A stretch of 64,000 nucleotides of DNA. Source: Lingula anatina (lineage: Eukaryota > Brachiopoda > Lingulata > Lingulida > Lingulidae). The stretch spans positions 623,276-687,275 of the forward strand of contig NW_019774291.1 in assembly GCF_001039355.2 (NCBI RefSeq). The letters are read 5' to 3'. How positions within the stretch are numbered: the first letter of the stretch is position 1; the number at the start of each line of letters is the position of its first letter. Positions 25,817 through 43,237 of the stretch are shown here, in pieces. The notes beneath the pieces are model-generated. The model did no database searches. It had not been told where the DNA came from and saw only the letters and a list, made by a program, of their open reading frames with translations. Position numbers and translations under genes: made by a program.

Positions 25817-28800
25817 ATGGAAGTTGATGGTGCCGGTGAGCGCTGGAATCTACAGGATGACCTGTCTGTGGACGACCCAGAGATGCATGCACTGATTAAG
25901 GCAGAGAAAAGACGCCAGATGTGTGGTCTGGAACTCATTGCCTCCGAGAACTTTGCCAGCAAGGCTGTGTTGCAGGCCCAAGGTTCATGCCTGAATAACA
26001 AATATTCTGAGGGACTGCCAGGACAAAGGTATGGATTTTTTTTTATGTACAGACACAGATGTGTCTGTACATATTGCCATCACCTGCGTCTGTCGTCGCC
26101 GTCGTCGCCGATGCCGATGCCGTCGCCGATGCCGGCGCCGTGCACCTTCAGCGGTAACCCGAAAAGGGGAAGAAAGTTTTACTTTTTGGCCTTATATTTN
26201 NNNNNNNNNNNNNNNNNNNNNNNNNNNNNNNNNNNNNNNNNNNNNNNNNNNNNNNNNNNNNNNNNNNNNNNNNNNNNNNNNNNNNNNNNNNNNNNNNNNN
26301 NNNNNNNNNNNNNNNNNNNNNNNNNNNNNNNNNNNNNNNNNNNNNNNNNNNNNNNNNNNNNNNNNNNNNNNNNNNNNNNNNNNNNNNNNNNNNNNNNNNN
26401 NNNNNNNNNNNNNNNNNNNNNNNNNNNNNNNNNNNNNNNNNNNNNNNNNNNNNNNNNNNNNNNNNNNNNNNNNNNNNNNNNNNNNNNNNNNNNNNNNNCG
26501 AGAATTAGGTATAGCCTTATAAAGTAAAATTATATGTATGCACTTGGTTGTGTAGGTCTCTGAAGAGAAGTTCTTATATAATGCTGTTGACCTTGATGCA
26601 TTTAGGACAAATAGTGTTATCATATCAGCCCACCTGACTTTGACTGAGTTATAGGTTTAAAAACTAGGTAACTTGCCTGTTGTATAATCATGTATTTTTC
26701 CCTTTTTTTTGTAAGTGTAAGGGTTTAGATCTTAGAAAAAAATAGTTAGACAACATGATGTATATAAAAATGTTCCCTGACTTTATTTTATTTATATATT
26801 TATTATTTTTACTTTTTTTTATATAGATACTATGGTGGTAATGAAATTATTGACAAAGTGGAGCGTCTCTGCCAGAAACGTGCATTAGAAGCATTTGGCT
26901 TGAAACCTGAGGAATGGGGAGTCAATGTCCAACCTCTCTCAGGGTCCCCAGCCAACTTTGCAGTGTATACAGCTCTGGTGGAACCCCATGGAAGAATCAT
27001 GGGTCTTGACTTACCAGATGGAGGCCATCTCAGTCATGGTTTTATGACCTCATCAAAGAAGATATCTGCCACTTCTATTTTCTTTGAATCTATGCCTTAC
27101 AAAGTTGACCCAGTCACCGGGCTGATAGACTATGACAAGTTACAGGAGAATGCCAAGTTGTTCAAGCCCAAAATGATAATTGCAGGTGAGAGGATTCATA
27201 TTCTTTATATTTATTTTTGTACGTGTTCAAGTAAACAGTTTTAAAATTGAACTACACTCTTTTACAGGATGTATTTTTTAAAATTGCACTTTCCTATGCA
27301 CTTTCCTTTATGATAATATGGTTTGAGAATAGATTTCTTAGTGTCATGCTCTGTTTTTTATTAAGAGTAACTATAATATCAATATAAGAGGAAGGTCTTA
27401 CACAAGAAGATGCATGACTTGTATTGGATATTTCTTCACAGGTGTCAGCTGCTACTCCAGAAATTTGGACTATCAAAGATTCCGCCAAATAGCAGATGAG
27501 AATGATTCCTATCTCCTGGCAGACATGGCTCACATCAGTGGTTTGGTTGCTGCTGGAGTAGTGCCCAGTCCATTTGCATTCTGCGACATTGTCACAACAA
27601 CAACGCACAAGTCACTCCGTGGTCCCAGGGCTGGGTTGATCTTCTTTAGAAAAGGTATGTTGACAAGTTTTAGATTGATACTATTGCTGAATTAAATAAA
27701 CTGACTTGTAGTTTTCCTTTAGAAAATTTAAACTCATTCAATCAATTTTTTTGTTAATGAAATATTTAAAATACTTTCTCTGACAGCTTTAAACCTGTCA
27801 GATCAAGTGGAGTTAAACATATATGATAGGAATCAGATTTTTCTTAACTTATCTGATTAATGAAAAGTAACATGAATTTCTTTCAGGTGTTAGAAGAGTG
27901 GACAAGAATGGGCAGAATGTCATGTATGATATTGAGAAGAAGATCAATGATGCAGTGTTCCCTGGACTACAGGGTGGACCACACAATCACGCCATTGCTG
28001 GTAATTAGTGATTTCATGTTATTAAACCAGTCAATGAACAGTATTTACCCAACTACATTATTGAGTTGTTATAAAGTGATGCTGATTGTGCTGTTTTTGG
28101 ATAGGGCGAACTTAATTTCTGAAATTTTCAGTAAAAATATTAGTAAATAGAACAGTATTACTGTAATCTAGTCCGTAAATCTGTTTCCTTGAAAATTTTA
28201 TTTAAGTTTATATCTGTAGAGTCGGATGCCTTTTGAAAAAGAATTATTTGTGAAACTTATAAGGGATCATGGTTTCATTTTGTGTGACTATAAGAGGTGT
28301 ATTCTGTTTCTTTGCAGCTGTTGCTGTTGCCTTAAAGCAAGCTGCACTGCCAGAATTTAAGATTTACCAACAACAGGTTATAAAGAATTGTCAGGCCATG
28401 TGTAAGCACTTTATCAACAGAGGATACCATGTTGTTTCAGGTAAAATGATACATATTGTAAAGGTGGATAAATCATGCAACGCTTCTCAGGAATTGTTCA
28501 TCATAAAATTTTTAAATATTTACAATATATATAATTTTGCTCAGACATAAGGGGTTAAATGGATGAGATACATATGTATTAATTTTTTTTTTCCTAAAAT
28601 TTTCAATGGACATAAATTATTTTGTTTTAAACTTCATTGTAGTTATTTGTATTATATTGTTTATGAAACACTGTCTGTTTAAAGGTGGAACTGACAATCA
28701 CTTGATACTGCTTGACCTCCGTCCTAATAAGACCACTGGCTCCCGTGCAGAGAAGGTGCTGGAAGAGATCAGTATTGCTGTTAATAAGAATACCTGCCCA

Positions 28801-29359
28801 GGTGACAAGAGTGCTTTAAACCCTAGTGGACTGAGGCTGGGGACGCCTGCACTCACATCAAGGAACCTGAAAGAAACAGATTTTGAGAAAGTTGCCGAGT
28901 TCATTCATTTGGGTAAGAAATTAACTTGAAAATTTTTAATTGTCCTATATTATTTTTTCATAAAATTCTATCTTTGTTCTAGATTTTGTGTTCTGTTTCT
29001 GATATTTGTGAGTTTTTCAAGCTCTAGTTACTCCATAACTTAAAAAAAGAGGAAAATAAAACCTGTGCATCTGTACTATATTACCAACAATTCTTAGAAC
29101 ATGCTATAATCCTTTTTTTTTTTTTTCCAAATGAAATTTGCTGTTTGATTGACCTTGTTGTATTTGCTACATTTCTCTTATTTGAAATTCAGGCATTCAG
29201 CTGACCACAGAGATCCAGTCTCAATGTGGCCCAACTCTGAGAGAGTTCAAGGCCAAGCTTGCTGAAGACCCGGCTGTGCATGAGAAGATCAAAGCTCTAC
29301 GTGAGCAAGTGGAAGCCTTTGCTCTTACCTTCCCTATGCCTGGACATGATGATTTATAA
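25817..29359 (+). CDS. SHMT1: Serine hydroxymethyltransferase, cytosolic type, 471 aa
   Basis: Seven coding exons join in frame: 25817-26028, 26827-27185, 27442-27654, 27887-28000, 28318-28440, 28685-28912, 29193-29359. SHMT is a PLP enzyme that converts serine and tetrahydrofolate to glycine and 5,10-methylene-THF, feeding thymidylate and purine synthesis. Diagnostic blocks are ELIASENF (residues ~39-46), the [17 protein letters not shown] substrate loop, and [14 protein letters not shown] with the PLP-binding lysine at about 247. Length is close to vertebrate SHMT1 (483). The start [10 protein letters not shown] has no mitochondrial presequence, so the product should be cytosolic or nuclear; an alternative upstream mitochondrial exon was not seen. 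The second intron contains a 299 bp assembly gap. Polyadenylation signals AATAAA occur at 31134 and 31312, implying a 3' UTR of up to ~2 kb. Confidence 0.95.
26047..26141. repeat. Hairpin plus GTCGCC/GATGCC minisatellite in SHMT intron 2
   Basis: A perfect 10 bp-stem hairpin (GTACAGACAC-AGAT-GTGTCTGTAC, 26047-26070) is followed by a GC-rich run of GTCGCC and GATGCC hexamers (about 26091-26141). This is strikingly richer in GC than the rest of the window. It sits just before the N gap, so the gap is probably the unassembled remainder of a repeat. This may be one end of a transposable element. Confidence 0.6.
26200..26498. other. Assembly gap (299 N)
   Basis: Run of N inside SHMT intron 2. Both flanking exons are intact and splice in frame, so no coding sequence needs to be missing. 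Confidence 0.98.
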
Positions 29360-31731
29360 CATGTATGCCATTCAAAGAAATTGGAAACATAACAGTTGTG
29401 ATTGAAGCAACTTTTGCTAAAACCATCCAGTTCCTGTATATGAAAAACTGTGATTAGCTAAGCAGCAGGCTCATGATATTGCAATAAGGTTCTGAAATAA
29501 TTATGTGACATGCAGCTTTAATGGAAGTCAAATTTAGCATCCCCTGCAGGTTAAATTTTAACTCCACTGCCAGGGNAAATTGGAAACATAACAGTTGTGA
29601 TTGAAGCAACTTTTGCTAAAACCATCCAGTTCCTGTATATGAAAAGCTGTGATTAGCTAAGCAGCAGGCTCATGATATTGCAATAAGGTTCTGAAATAAT
29701 TATGTGACATGCAGCTTTAATGGAAGTCAAATTTAGCATCCCCTGCAGGTTAAATTTTAACTCCACTGCCAGGGTGTATTTTGTGAATTTTGAATGAATT
29801 GTAAAATTACATTTGTAATTCAATAGACTGCTTTTATATAATGATAAGGTCACTTACATTGTACAATTTGATCAGGTATTTTCCTGCATTACTTTGTGAA
29901 ACGCACAGGAAAATAAGACTTATCGCATTGCACTGTCACAAACTAGGGGGCTTGTCAAAATATTTTTGCCCCAATAGATCGTCAATTTGACCCCAAATCA
30001 AATTATCAATGTAATTAGTTCCTCAGTAATGCACAACTTGAATCTATACTTTGGGAATATTCCAACTATAGGTTTTTCCAAAGTTAATCACTCAAATAAT
30101 ATATGTTATTTGATATCCATTTTCAGTATATGATAAGACTTAGAAATCTATTGGTATAAAAGAAAAAGGTATTAATCCTCAAGAGGTTCTATTGACATGT
30201 AGCTACATATTGTATTGATTTTCTTATCTACCCAATGTAAAGGACTTAAAATTGGTGTTTGTGGGATTTTGCTTATCATAGGTAACATTCCTGTATTATG
30301 TGACTTAGCTATATGAAACATTGTATAACACATCCATAGGCTTCCATGCAATTATTGCACATATTTATAGCCACTTTTTTTATGGTGTGTCCATTATTTT
30401 ATTTGCAGTGGGATGAATTGACAAAGACTGTTGGGTAGCCACGGTATATGGCAAATCCTGTATCTTCAGGATAGATTTTGTTTTGTTAAATGTAGATTGA
30501 CGAATTTATATTCAATATCAAACTGAGTTTATTGTTACTGTATCAAGATAACATCTATTTCCTTGCACTTTATTAAATGAAAAGAACTTGTTATTTAAGA
30601 TTTTTATCATTGTTATGAAAGAAATCACTGGTCCCTGTGATAAAAAAAATCAAGAATTCAGGACAAAAAAATCAATAATGATTGCTTTAGTTTTACCCAT
30701 AGGTAGTACATGTACAATGTAGTTTGATCCTGTAAGGAAAGTATGATTCTTTCTTTTATATTCAGTTTGTGTCATCAGCATTAAGATATGGTTCATATGA
30801 ATAGTACTGCATATTGGAGAAAAACATTTTATTTATGTTATATACTTCATAATTTGAGTTTTTGTTTGTGAACGGGATACAATTAATTCTCTTGCGTAGT
30901 AAACTTTCCCTTTAAAGAATATGGTACAATCAGCATGTCTTTTGCATTTTAAACTAATCTGACAACAATAACTTGGAATGGTACTAGTACAAATATCTGT
31001 ATTTTTCACTTGTTTACAATCACAATTACAAAAGTACCTCAGTACTGGATGTACATTTAAGTATGGACAAATGATATTATCATTGTAATATCATTGTTCA
31101 ATATTTTAAATGGAATATTGTCAAAGTAACTAAAATAAATGCAATCAGTGATGTTTAAGATGCCTTCGTGGTGGATTTTCATTCTTTGCTCAACACATAT
31201 ATGGCCCTCCATTCTATTTTATGTTAAACAGAAAATATACCATGAGAAATTAGTAGCATGTACAGGTACCATTATTATTGTTACCATACAATATGTGCCC
31301 TGAATTACAAGAATAAAGTTATGGCAGTGATCGTACAATGGATCCGATAAGTTGATCCAATCAGCATTTCCTTTTACCTAGTGCCACGATAAACCAGACC
31401 AAAAATATTGAGATATTTAAATAGAACACGACCGATTAAATCCATTTTAAAAGTTCATTTGTAAGACTATATTATGAGTTGCATAATGTTGATGGAGTCT
31501 ACCACCAGGTGGCTGTTATGTAACTTTATTTCTGTGCACATCATGGATCCTTGTTAATTGTTGGAAGGGCTTTTCAGAATGACTTTACTCTTTCTAAGAT
31601 TGCACTAAGTAAACGACATGGGCTGCTTTAAATCATTTATATATACTTTTCAAAGCTGGTTATTAGGGCTGTGTGATGTCTTGATTTGCAGCGCTCCAAG
31701 CGTCAGAAAAATATAGGTCGTGACAGCCAGC
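29360..31731 (+). other. SHMT 3' UTR and FECH upstream region
   Basis: Long AT-rich SHMT 3' UTR with AATAAA at 31134-31139 and 31312-31317. FECH promoter and leader sequence follow, from roughly 31.35 to 31.73 kb. No further gene was seen. The 198 bp duplication around the N at 29576 is listed separately. Confidence 0.5.
29378..29774. repeat. 198 bp tandem duplication joined by a single N (likely assembly artefact)
   Basis: 29378-29575 and 29577-29774 are the same 198 bases in the SHMT 3' UTR, with only one visible difference (GAAAAACTG versus GAAAAGCTG), separated by one N at 29576. Near-identity plus an N exactly at the junction suggests two contigs with overlapping ends were abutted without merging. 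A true recent duplication is the alternative. Confidence 0.85.
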
Positions 31732-36127
<4,396 letters not shown>

Positions 36128-36391
36128 CTTTGTTAAGAGAGTTTATTACAATATAAATTGGTACTGCAGTTGCATGATTATTCATTCACAGTATTCTAAG
36201 AATCCTTAGAGATAGTAGTTGAAGGGAATCTAATTAATTTCACATTCGTTATTTCTTAACGTAAATAAATCCTGCATGGCCACATAGATACTAATAAAAT
36301 GATACAAAAATAGGAGTCTCTGCCAGTAAAACTTTCCATCAGTTTGTTAGTATTATAAAGGAATAGAAATCTCTAAACATGCACTGTGTTC
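36128..36391. terminator. Convergent 3' ends of FECH and DCST1
   Basis: Only 264 bp separate the two stop codons. FECH (plus) has AATAAA at 36264-36269 and 36293-36298. On the minus strand the first AATAAA after the DCST1 stop is at 36147-36142, beyond the FECH signals. If both are used, the 3' UTRs overlap by roughly 120-170 bases in antisense. Confidence 0.5.
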
Positions 36392-38875
36392 TTAATCACT
36401 CCAAATGTTAGTATCGGTCAGTTCCGACTCGTCGCTGCTGAAGTCCTCTTCTGAAGCGCAAGCATAGCAGATGTGCTGCAAAGAAAAAACATACTATATA
36501 ATCAACTTATACATATAACATGGGGGTAGTGGTTCTCATTTCATTTGCACCAAAATTGTTAAAATATAAATAAAAAGACAATTTCTTGTTGATTTCATTT
36601 GTTGCTTGTTTTGTATTACCTTTACATCTTTCCAGCATTGTTTGCAATATACGAAGTTGCAACCAGGAGTAGCACAAATATGGAACTCTTTATTCTGGGG
36701 CTCTTCACAGATAAGACAACGTTTTTTGCCCATGCCCATAACTTTAAGGCAGCTACATAGTCTGGGGAACTGGTTAATGAGGGCCACTGAGAGGTCTGTC
36801 CTCATCTGAAATAAAGATATGGATTATTCAGTTTACAGCAGGGCCATTGCTGCAGGTATGGCTAATATTTTACCACCTGTTAGACAACAAGATTTCCGTG
36901 TGACATGCTTTTTCTTACTCACAGGTTGCGTGTACAAACATTACGTAAGTGACAACAGACCGATTGCTGGATGAATTCCGATTTCTTCACCAAGCACTTT
37001 CATACCCATACGTTTCTTTTAACTCTTCAACTATGAAAGTACTTCAAAATTTGGACAGTTTTCTCCAAAAAAAGTACTGTAGTGTAACTCTTTACTCTTA
37101 CTGTAGAGATGGCATGTCAATTTATAAGCCTACCCAATACATTGGCCATCTGTCCCAAAACAAAAGAATAAAGTGAATTCAATCCCATTGTTTGACGGGC
37201 GATTGCAAATAAGGAATTGAACATACTACTTTCATACGGCCGCAATAACTGGTATGTTCCTTAAAAATGGAATAGGTAATCGTTATATGTTTTGTTTTTC
37301 AGAATTAAGAAAATGCTACTACTTCCTCTCTAAAGGTTTTCAAAAGAGACGGTACATACACCACATGTAGGGTTCCAGTACTCTGCAATTGCAACACGAG
37401 GTGCCTACACACGTGAACCCAACAATTGACGTATATTTCTTACCGAAAGTTTATTTTCTCTTGCCAAGGATTTTATTCTGTGGCGCATGTGACGTAGGAA
37501 ACCTTTCCTTTTCTTGAGCATGTCGTTGTAAAGGTATAAGATGCGCTTTTTCTCTCGCTAGAATAGAAAAAGTGAATGGACATTAACGTTTGTTTCTTTC
37601 GAAATGTCATTTGGGAATAAAAGCTGTCGGTACTACAGGCGAGGGAACGACCACAGAGTTTTCTTCAAGTTAATAATTCCGCAGTACTCGCTGTAATGAT
37701 ATTTTCGTAACATTTTGTTAGCGCAGTTATATAATGCCAAGGTAAACACTTTATATAATAGTTGCGTCTTGACATTGCACAGAAAGGGGGGATATTGGGC
37801 TTTGTCTGCTCACGCTACCACCCAGCAATGATGCCTGACATTCAAAGCAACTACCTATTTGTTCCAAAACTAGTTATCACCACTCGATCATTTCCTCGAT
37901 TTGTTAAATAGTGAGCTACCTTTGGATAAAAGAACGATGCCACTATGCGACGTAGCCTCAGCCCATACGCTTCCAAGAACATGAGGAACCAGACGGCCAG
38001 GTATACAGCGACTATCTTCCATATGTAATCACTCGGCATCATACTGGGCTGGGGAAGACATTCTGGAAAAGAGATTATTTTTTAATTGCTCTGGCCCAAT
38101 TATCAATATGTTAGTACTTGCTAGTTTGTGCTATAAAATGACTTATTATTTCGGAAAATGGTAATACTTGGACGCACTGATTTTTTTCTGTTTTGCCTTT
38201 TTATCAAGGAATTTCTTGGTGCTTCAAACGGATGTTCTGAAATAATGTTATTGTCAGCAAGACAAAAGTTACTAACTTATGTATGAATGAACAAGTATAA
38301 CTAACCAAAGTTTGTGCTGTAGCTGTCCAGGATATGTTTGCGATTGAACCCCTTCAACAAGGATTTGACCATCTGGCCAATAACTCCTTTGCCATAAATG
38401 ATCAGCTGAATGTGGTGTTCTCCTAAAAAATAACGAATTAACCATTATACACAATCCATATTTTTTCTCCTCCGTCCCGAGTGATATGCAATTAGTTCCT
38501 AAGATCACAGACATACTCATGATGGATGTGGTTGGTATTTGGCCTGTAAAGGCCATTATCATATATGCAAAACACGAAATGAGTTTTCACGACTTAGTTT
38601 TAACTAATTTGAAATTATGTAATCAAAGTAGCAATATGTAAGAGGTCATTCAGAACAGCGGACTAACAGATCCGTGGATCAAATATGGACGATCCACTTG
38701 AATGCTTGTTGCGTAATCCCCGCGGGCACTGCCCCGCGGGGAATCTATTCAGTGTCGAATCGGGAATTAAGCGGCTAGCTTTTTAAGCACCATATTTGAT
38801 CTGCGGATCTGATAGTCCGCTGTTTTGAATGCGCTCTAAGAGAACTGTGTGGCGTGTCCTAAATGCTTTCATAAA

Positions 38876-38931
<56 letters not shown>

Positions 38932-41070
38932 CTGATTGGTGATATTCAATTTTGCTGTGACGTGATATAATGGCCAGCACTTCGTATACCAACCGGTCTA
39001 CAAATATGATTATCCCCGCAGTTATCAGACGCACAAAAAGAACAAAGGTGCTCTTTCCCTAAAAGTATATAAAATATGGTATTCTGTCAACTTAACCAAA
39101 AAATACATATTACAATTCTAACTGCTGTTTGATTTCGAAAAAGGACGCTCATTTGCTGAAGTATTTTTTTTTCTTGTAAACTTTCAGAAGTGACTAAAGC
39201 AAGGATGGCTTAATAAACATTCTCATATAAGCAAACTATGCAACAAATACAGCTATCCTCCAGTTATTTTCTCACCAGTTTTGCCTTTTCCGGGCCCATC
39301 AATTTGACGTTTTGGGGTTCCACTCGTTCCTTTTTTTCTACTCTTTTCAATGGAAGCAGTGTCATTTTGTTCTAGAAAAAAATACTTTTTTGTTATTTTT
39401 GGCATCACAGACAACAAACTTGTCCGCTTAAAATGTATTATGAAGCTGTTATGCCGTTATGGACTCGTTATACTGTTATGCACTGTAAACACTGCGGTGG
39501 AAAAAAAAGGGAAAAAATAGGAAAAGTTGTCGTAAAAGAGCACCTGTTTATTTCTTCTTGCGTCTATACTCTTGAAGTATTTTGAAATGTAAATGTTGTC
39601 GTGGCCAAAGTTACTGACGTATCGTTTGTGGTAGGAATATGCCCTGAAATATAATGTTACTTTGCCATTTATTCAACTGTTTGGTTAAGTTACTACATTG
39701 GCGTAATTGAAAGTGAATACATGATTTGAAATTTACAATGAAAAAACGCCAGTCTTGCTGCATGATTAGTTAAGCAACAGCTTGAGATGATTTCTTCCCC
39801 ACTTGAAAACAATCGCTAAACCAGTCAGTCTTAAGTCCTTAATGCTGTAAAAAAAACCTATAGAGTATAGACGTCATGATATACAGGGGTAGATATTTAG
39901 ATTATTATATTTCAAGTTTATGTATTAGTCCCCAATGTTACCAGCGAACAGCGTAGGTTGGAATTATACGAACCCCCTGCTGGTACCACGCTATGATACA
40001 CGTTATACCAATGTTGTCCCCATTTGTCACAATATGGTGTGTTTATCGGGATATGACTTTAACCAATGAGGTTCTTTCATACGAGCTACATGCATGGAGC
40101 TTATTGCTTTTACCTACCCTATGAATACCCGGATGAATAGGAAGGCGAGTATTCTTTTGATCATCAAAGTAATGAAGTCAAACCATGTTTTGCGTTTTTC
40201 AAATTCATACTTTATGGCCTGCGTGACGTCTTGTGCACTCATCTGTTCCAGTTTCTCCACGCCAGTCGAAAGCTGGAACATTGAAAAGTGAATATTCAAC
40301 TATGAGCCAATGTTTTTTATCTAAGCTTTTAAAGATTTTTATCTTATAAATTGAAACACATGCAGCGGCTTGCTTTTGAGTTGGCTGCTCTTCAATAACA
40401 AATGTTTGACACCAAATAAGATCCCAAAGCCTGTTTTAAAATGCATAGGCTTGAATGTTAATCACAAAGCACCATGCATTGTACCTTGTATTGCATGTTT
40501 ACGTTGAATTTCTTATCAACTTCTTTGGCTGCTCTTTCAGCTGTTTCATAGCCATCTCCAAAACCTTTATTCACTTCTTCCATGGAAGTACAGTCAATGC
40601 CAGTAAATGTCTGCATCCCTTTGGGAAGTATAGAAATAACCTTGGTTAATATGTAATGATTTATGTAAGATATTGAACTGATTACTTTTAGTGAAGTAGG
40701 CTATACGTATGAACTATTAATGTTGTTTTCAATAAACAGATAGGCCTATATCGTCACAGTGACGACCAAACGGTTTATCTCAATTGCATGGCTAGACTTT
40801 CTATATATTCGACTAACACTCACATCTGATTACTTCGCACAGTGACTTAAGATTGAACAAGTCGCACAGATTTTTGATCAGGGGTATTGGGTCAAGAGCT
40901 TTTTTGCAATTTGTCACAACTTGATCGATTCTGCCTCTGCACCAGTTTATTCCAGCATTGTAGATATCTAGATGTAAAAGTAAAAAAAATGTAAATAATT
41001 ATCTTATATATAACAGGTCTAAACATATTCAAATATTACTGAGTGGTGTTGAAGACACCAAATGCAATAA

Positions 41071-41112
<42 letters not shown>

Positions 41113-41873
41113 CAAATAACAGGTCCGTTTATAAGCTCAAAAATCATTTGTTAAAATGTTCTTTCTTGGTGTTTAGCTTTGATTAGGTTTTCAAAATAAT
41201 TAGAATATCTATTATTGATTGATGGTATAAACACATACACGCTACTTAATGAACATTAGATACTTTGAAGTATTTGATACATTCAAATCTGTAAAATAAT
41301 AGAGCTATGTAGCTTTATCTAGAGGAAATAAGATCGCCACAAAAGAGATAAATGTGTAAACAAACGTTCATAGATTATTATCAGCAAGCAGACCGATTAT
41401 AATATAATTTGGTCATTGTTGTATTCAGTAAATCAATGGGATTGTTTGTTTGGGTTTTGGAGACACCTCTGGATACACCGTGGCGCATTATGAACAATAA
41501 CAGAGAAAACCAGTGTACCTTCGCATTTATAGTCCAGTTTTCTTTCAAATTTCTCTTCCTTCACCTGTCCCTTGGACATCCCTGGCTTAATCTTGTGACT
41601 TTTTTCGATCCTTTGACTTCTGCTAACTTTGAATCCTACGTCTGCTTCGTCCGTTCTTCTTTTCAGCTCGCCTGATTCCTTATCAACCTCGACCTAGGAT
41701 CAACAGGTAAGTATTTTATATAGATGTGGGCATTTATACCGTATGGTACCACCTTTAAGGACAATGATGTTTTAAAGTGCCAATGGCAACTCCCTTTTTG
41801 CTCGTAATATATAACGCTCATCGTCATCGTTTCTGATATACACATAAACCCAGAGTGCTTTTTAAAAGTGAAA

Positions 41874-41920
<47 letters not shown>

Positions 41921-43237
41921 ACAAAGGAAAGAAATGAAAAATACAAGATAATCGCGTAATACGATGTCACACGCAGCTTGTTCAAAGACCAAGTTACATG
42001 TTTTTGTTCAGTTTAAGCGATTAAAGCGAACTTTGCTTACGAATTGTTCATTACACTAATGTCTCGATTTTTAAGAGCCCCGGCCCCTTCCCCGGAAGAT
42101 CCCCCCTCCTTTCTCTTATAAAAAGACAGATAAAAGCTATTTTGATTAAAGCATTTAGACCTTTTTGATTGAGGTATTTTACAACATGGCAGTTAGTGAT
42201 AACAGCACAGAATACTGACCACCGTGAAGGCTTTCGTCTTACCTCAGTCTCAATCGGTTTAAATGCGGTTCTAATTTTAGCAGCGGTTTTCTTGATAAGG
42301 AGCGACTCCCTCTGCATATCCATTAGGGCGTGGTGTATGGGCTGAAACTTGAGATCCATTCTCTTCATTGTCTGGTTCATCATGAGCTCTGTGCTGCACG
42401 ATATCACTCTCGTCACTTCTTCTGCATTGAACATGATGTTGGCTATTGGTCCTGAAAATTGTATGTAGAAAAAGCCGGTATAAAAATCTTAGACAGCCAA
42501 TTATTTGTTGTGTAATGAATGAATAGCTGTTTTAGTAATTTTTTCCCATCAACCAATTAGGCCTACTAGTACTTATTGAACAACAGTCCCCAACAATCCC
42601 CATCCATAAATAGGCCTACATGTATATATGCATTTTTAGAAACTTTAAACTGTTAAATAGATTTGATTTGTTCACTAAATAACAGTTTAAACATATGATG
42701 AATTACATGATGATTGAATAATCATATTTGGTAATTCAAATAAGCGTACCTGTAAGGAGATAAGCGATGGCAAATGTCCCAATGAAAGAGCGCCCTTCTT
42801 TCCCAAAAAACTGTGGAATGACGAGCCCGGAAATGCAACGAACTTGTACAGACATGGCGCAGCCCATTGCGAGAGCAAAAGCAAGCATTCCTCCAAGTGC
42901 ATATCGCACAGTGTCTGCAAAAAGCATACGGTCTACCACGGCAAAATACAGGCCTGAAAAAGTGTATGACACTATTTAAATGAAATTACTAGTGAAGGGG
43001 TATAGAATACATTGAAAGTAATTCAAGCATCCTGAAACAAAGATTGGTCGCAAAAATAGGTGCACAATATAACGATTAATCAAAAAAATTTAAAAACTTA
43101 CCGGCTCCTAGTGCCAAACCAAATGGGAACCCTATCAACGACTTTAACCATATGTATTCGTCAGGGCCACTCCTGTAAATTCGATATAAAACGGAGCGCC
43201 TGTACGCACGCATACATTTCTGTATGCGTGCTCCCAT
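36392..43237 (-). CDS. DCST1: DCST1-like (DC-STAMP domain, RING-type C-terminus), 707 aa
   Basis: Fifteen exons from 5' to 3' on the minus strand join in frame: 43237-43102, 42953-42750, 42451-42243, 41693-41519, 40967-40824, 40618-40485, 40272-40118, 39643-39544, 39371-39276, 39058-38932, 38422-38306, 38062-37920, 37557-37444, 36805-36620, 36475-36392. Length equals human DCST1 (706). It is a multi-pass membrane protein: hydrophobic segments in exons 1-3 (e.g. YALGGMLAFALAMGCAMSV), exon 7, exon 10 and exon 12 (IVAVYLAVWFLMFLEAYGLR). Conserved DC-STAMP-domain signatures include SDYIWK and RILYLYNDMLKKRKGF. The tail is a Cys-rich RING-like finger with cysteines at 648, 651, 662, 667, 672, 675, 683 and 686, then an acidic end. 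DCST1 orthologues (Drosophila sneaky, worm SPE-49/SPE-42 group) act in sperm-egg interaction. No DCST2 neighbour was found within 6 kb upstream. Confidence 0.94.
38647..38831. mobile_element. 185 bp MITE in DCST1 intron 10
   Basis: Terminal inverted repeats of about 44 bp: left CATTCAGAACAGCGGACTAA, right (reversed) CATTCAAAACAGCGGACTAT. Both continue through CAGATCCG and GATCAAATATGG with a few mismatches. The centre has a second perfect hairpin (CCCCGCGGG-CACTG-CCCCGCGGGG, around 38717-38741). It is non-coding and is neatly removed by splicing between exons at 38932 and 38422. Confidence 0.8.
38879..38928. repeat. (TC)n microsatellite touching a DCST1 splice donor
   Basis: About 25 TC units on the plus strand. 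On the gene's strand the donor reads CAG|GTAAGAGAGAGAG, so the GA repeat grows out of the intron's 5' end. Confidence 0.95.
41073..41111. repeat. (CA)n microsatellite in DCST1 intron 4
   Basis: About 19 uninterrupted AC units. Confidence 0.95.
41870..41921. repeat. (AAAT)n microsatellite in DCST1 intron 3
   Basis: About 13 tetranucleotide units of AAAT/ATAA. Confidence 0.95.

Noticed and set aside
26031-26522. Long open frames across the N gap (also 47143-47912)
   Set aside because: They consist mostly of N translated as X and have no coding meaning.
38272-38562. 96-codon minus frame overlapping DCST1
   Set aside because: It is out of frame with the DCST1 exon at 38422-38306, whose own frame matches the family.
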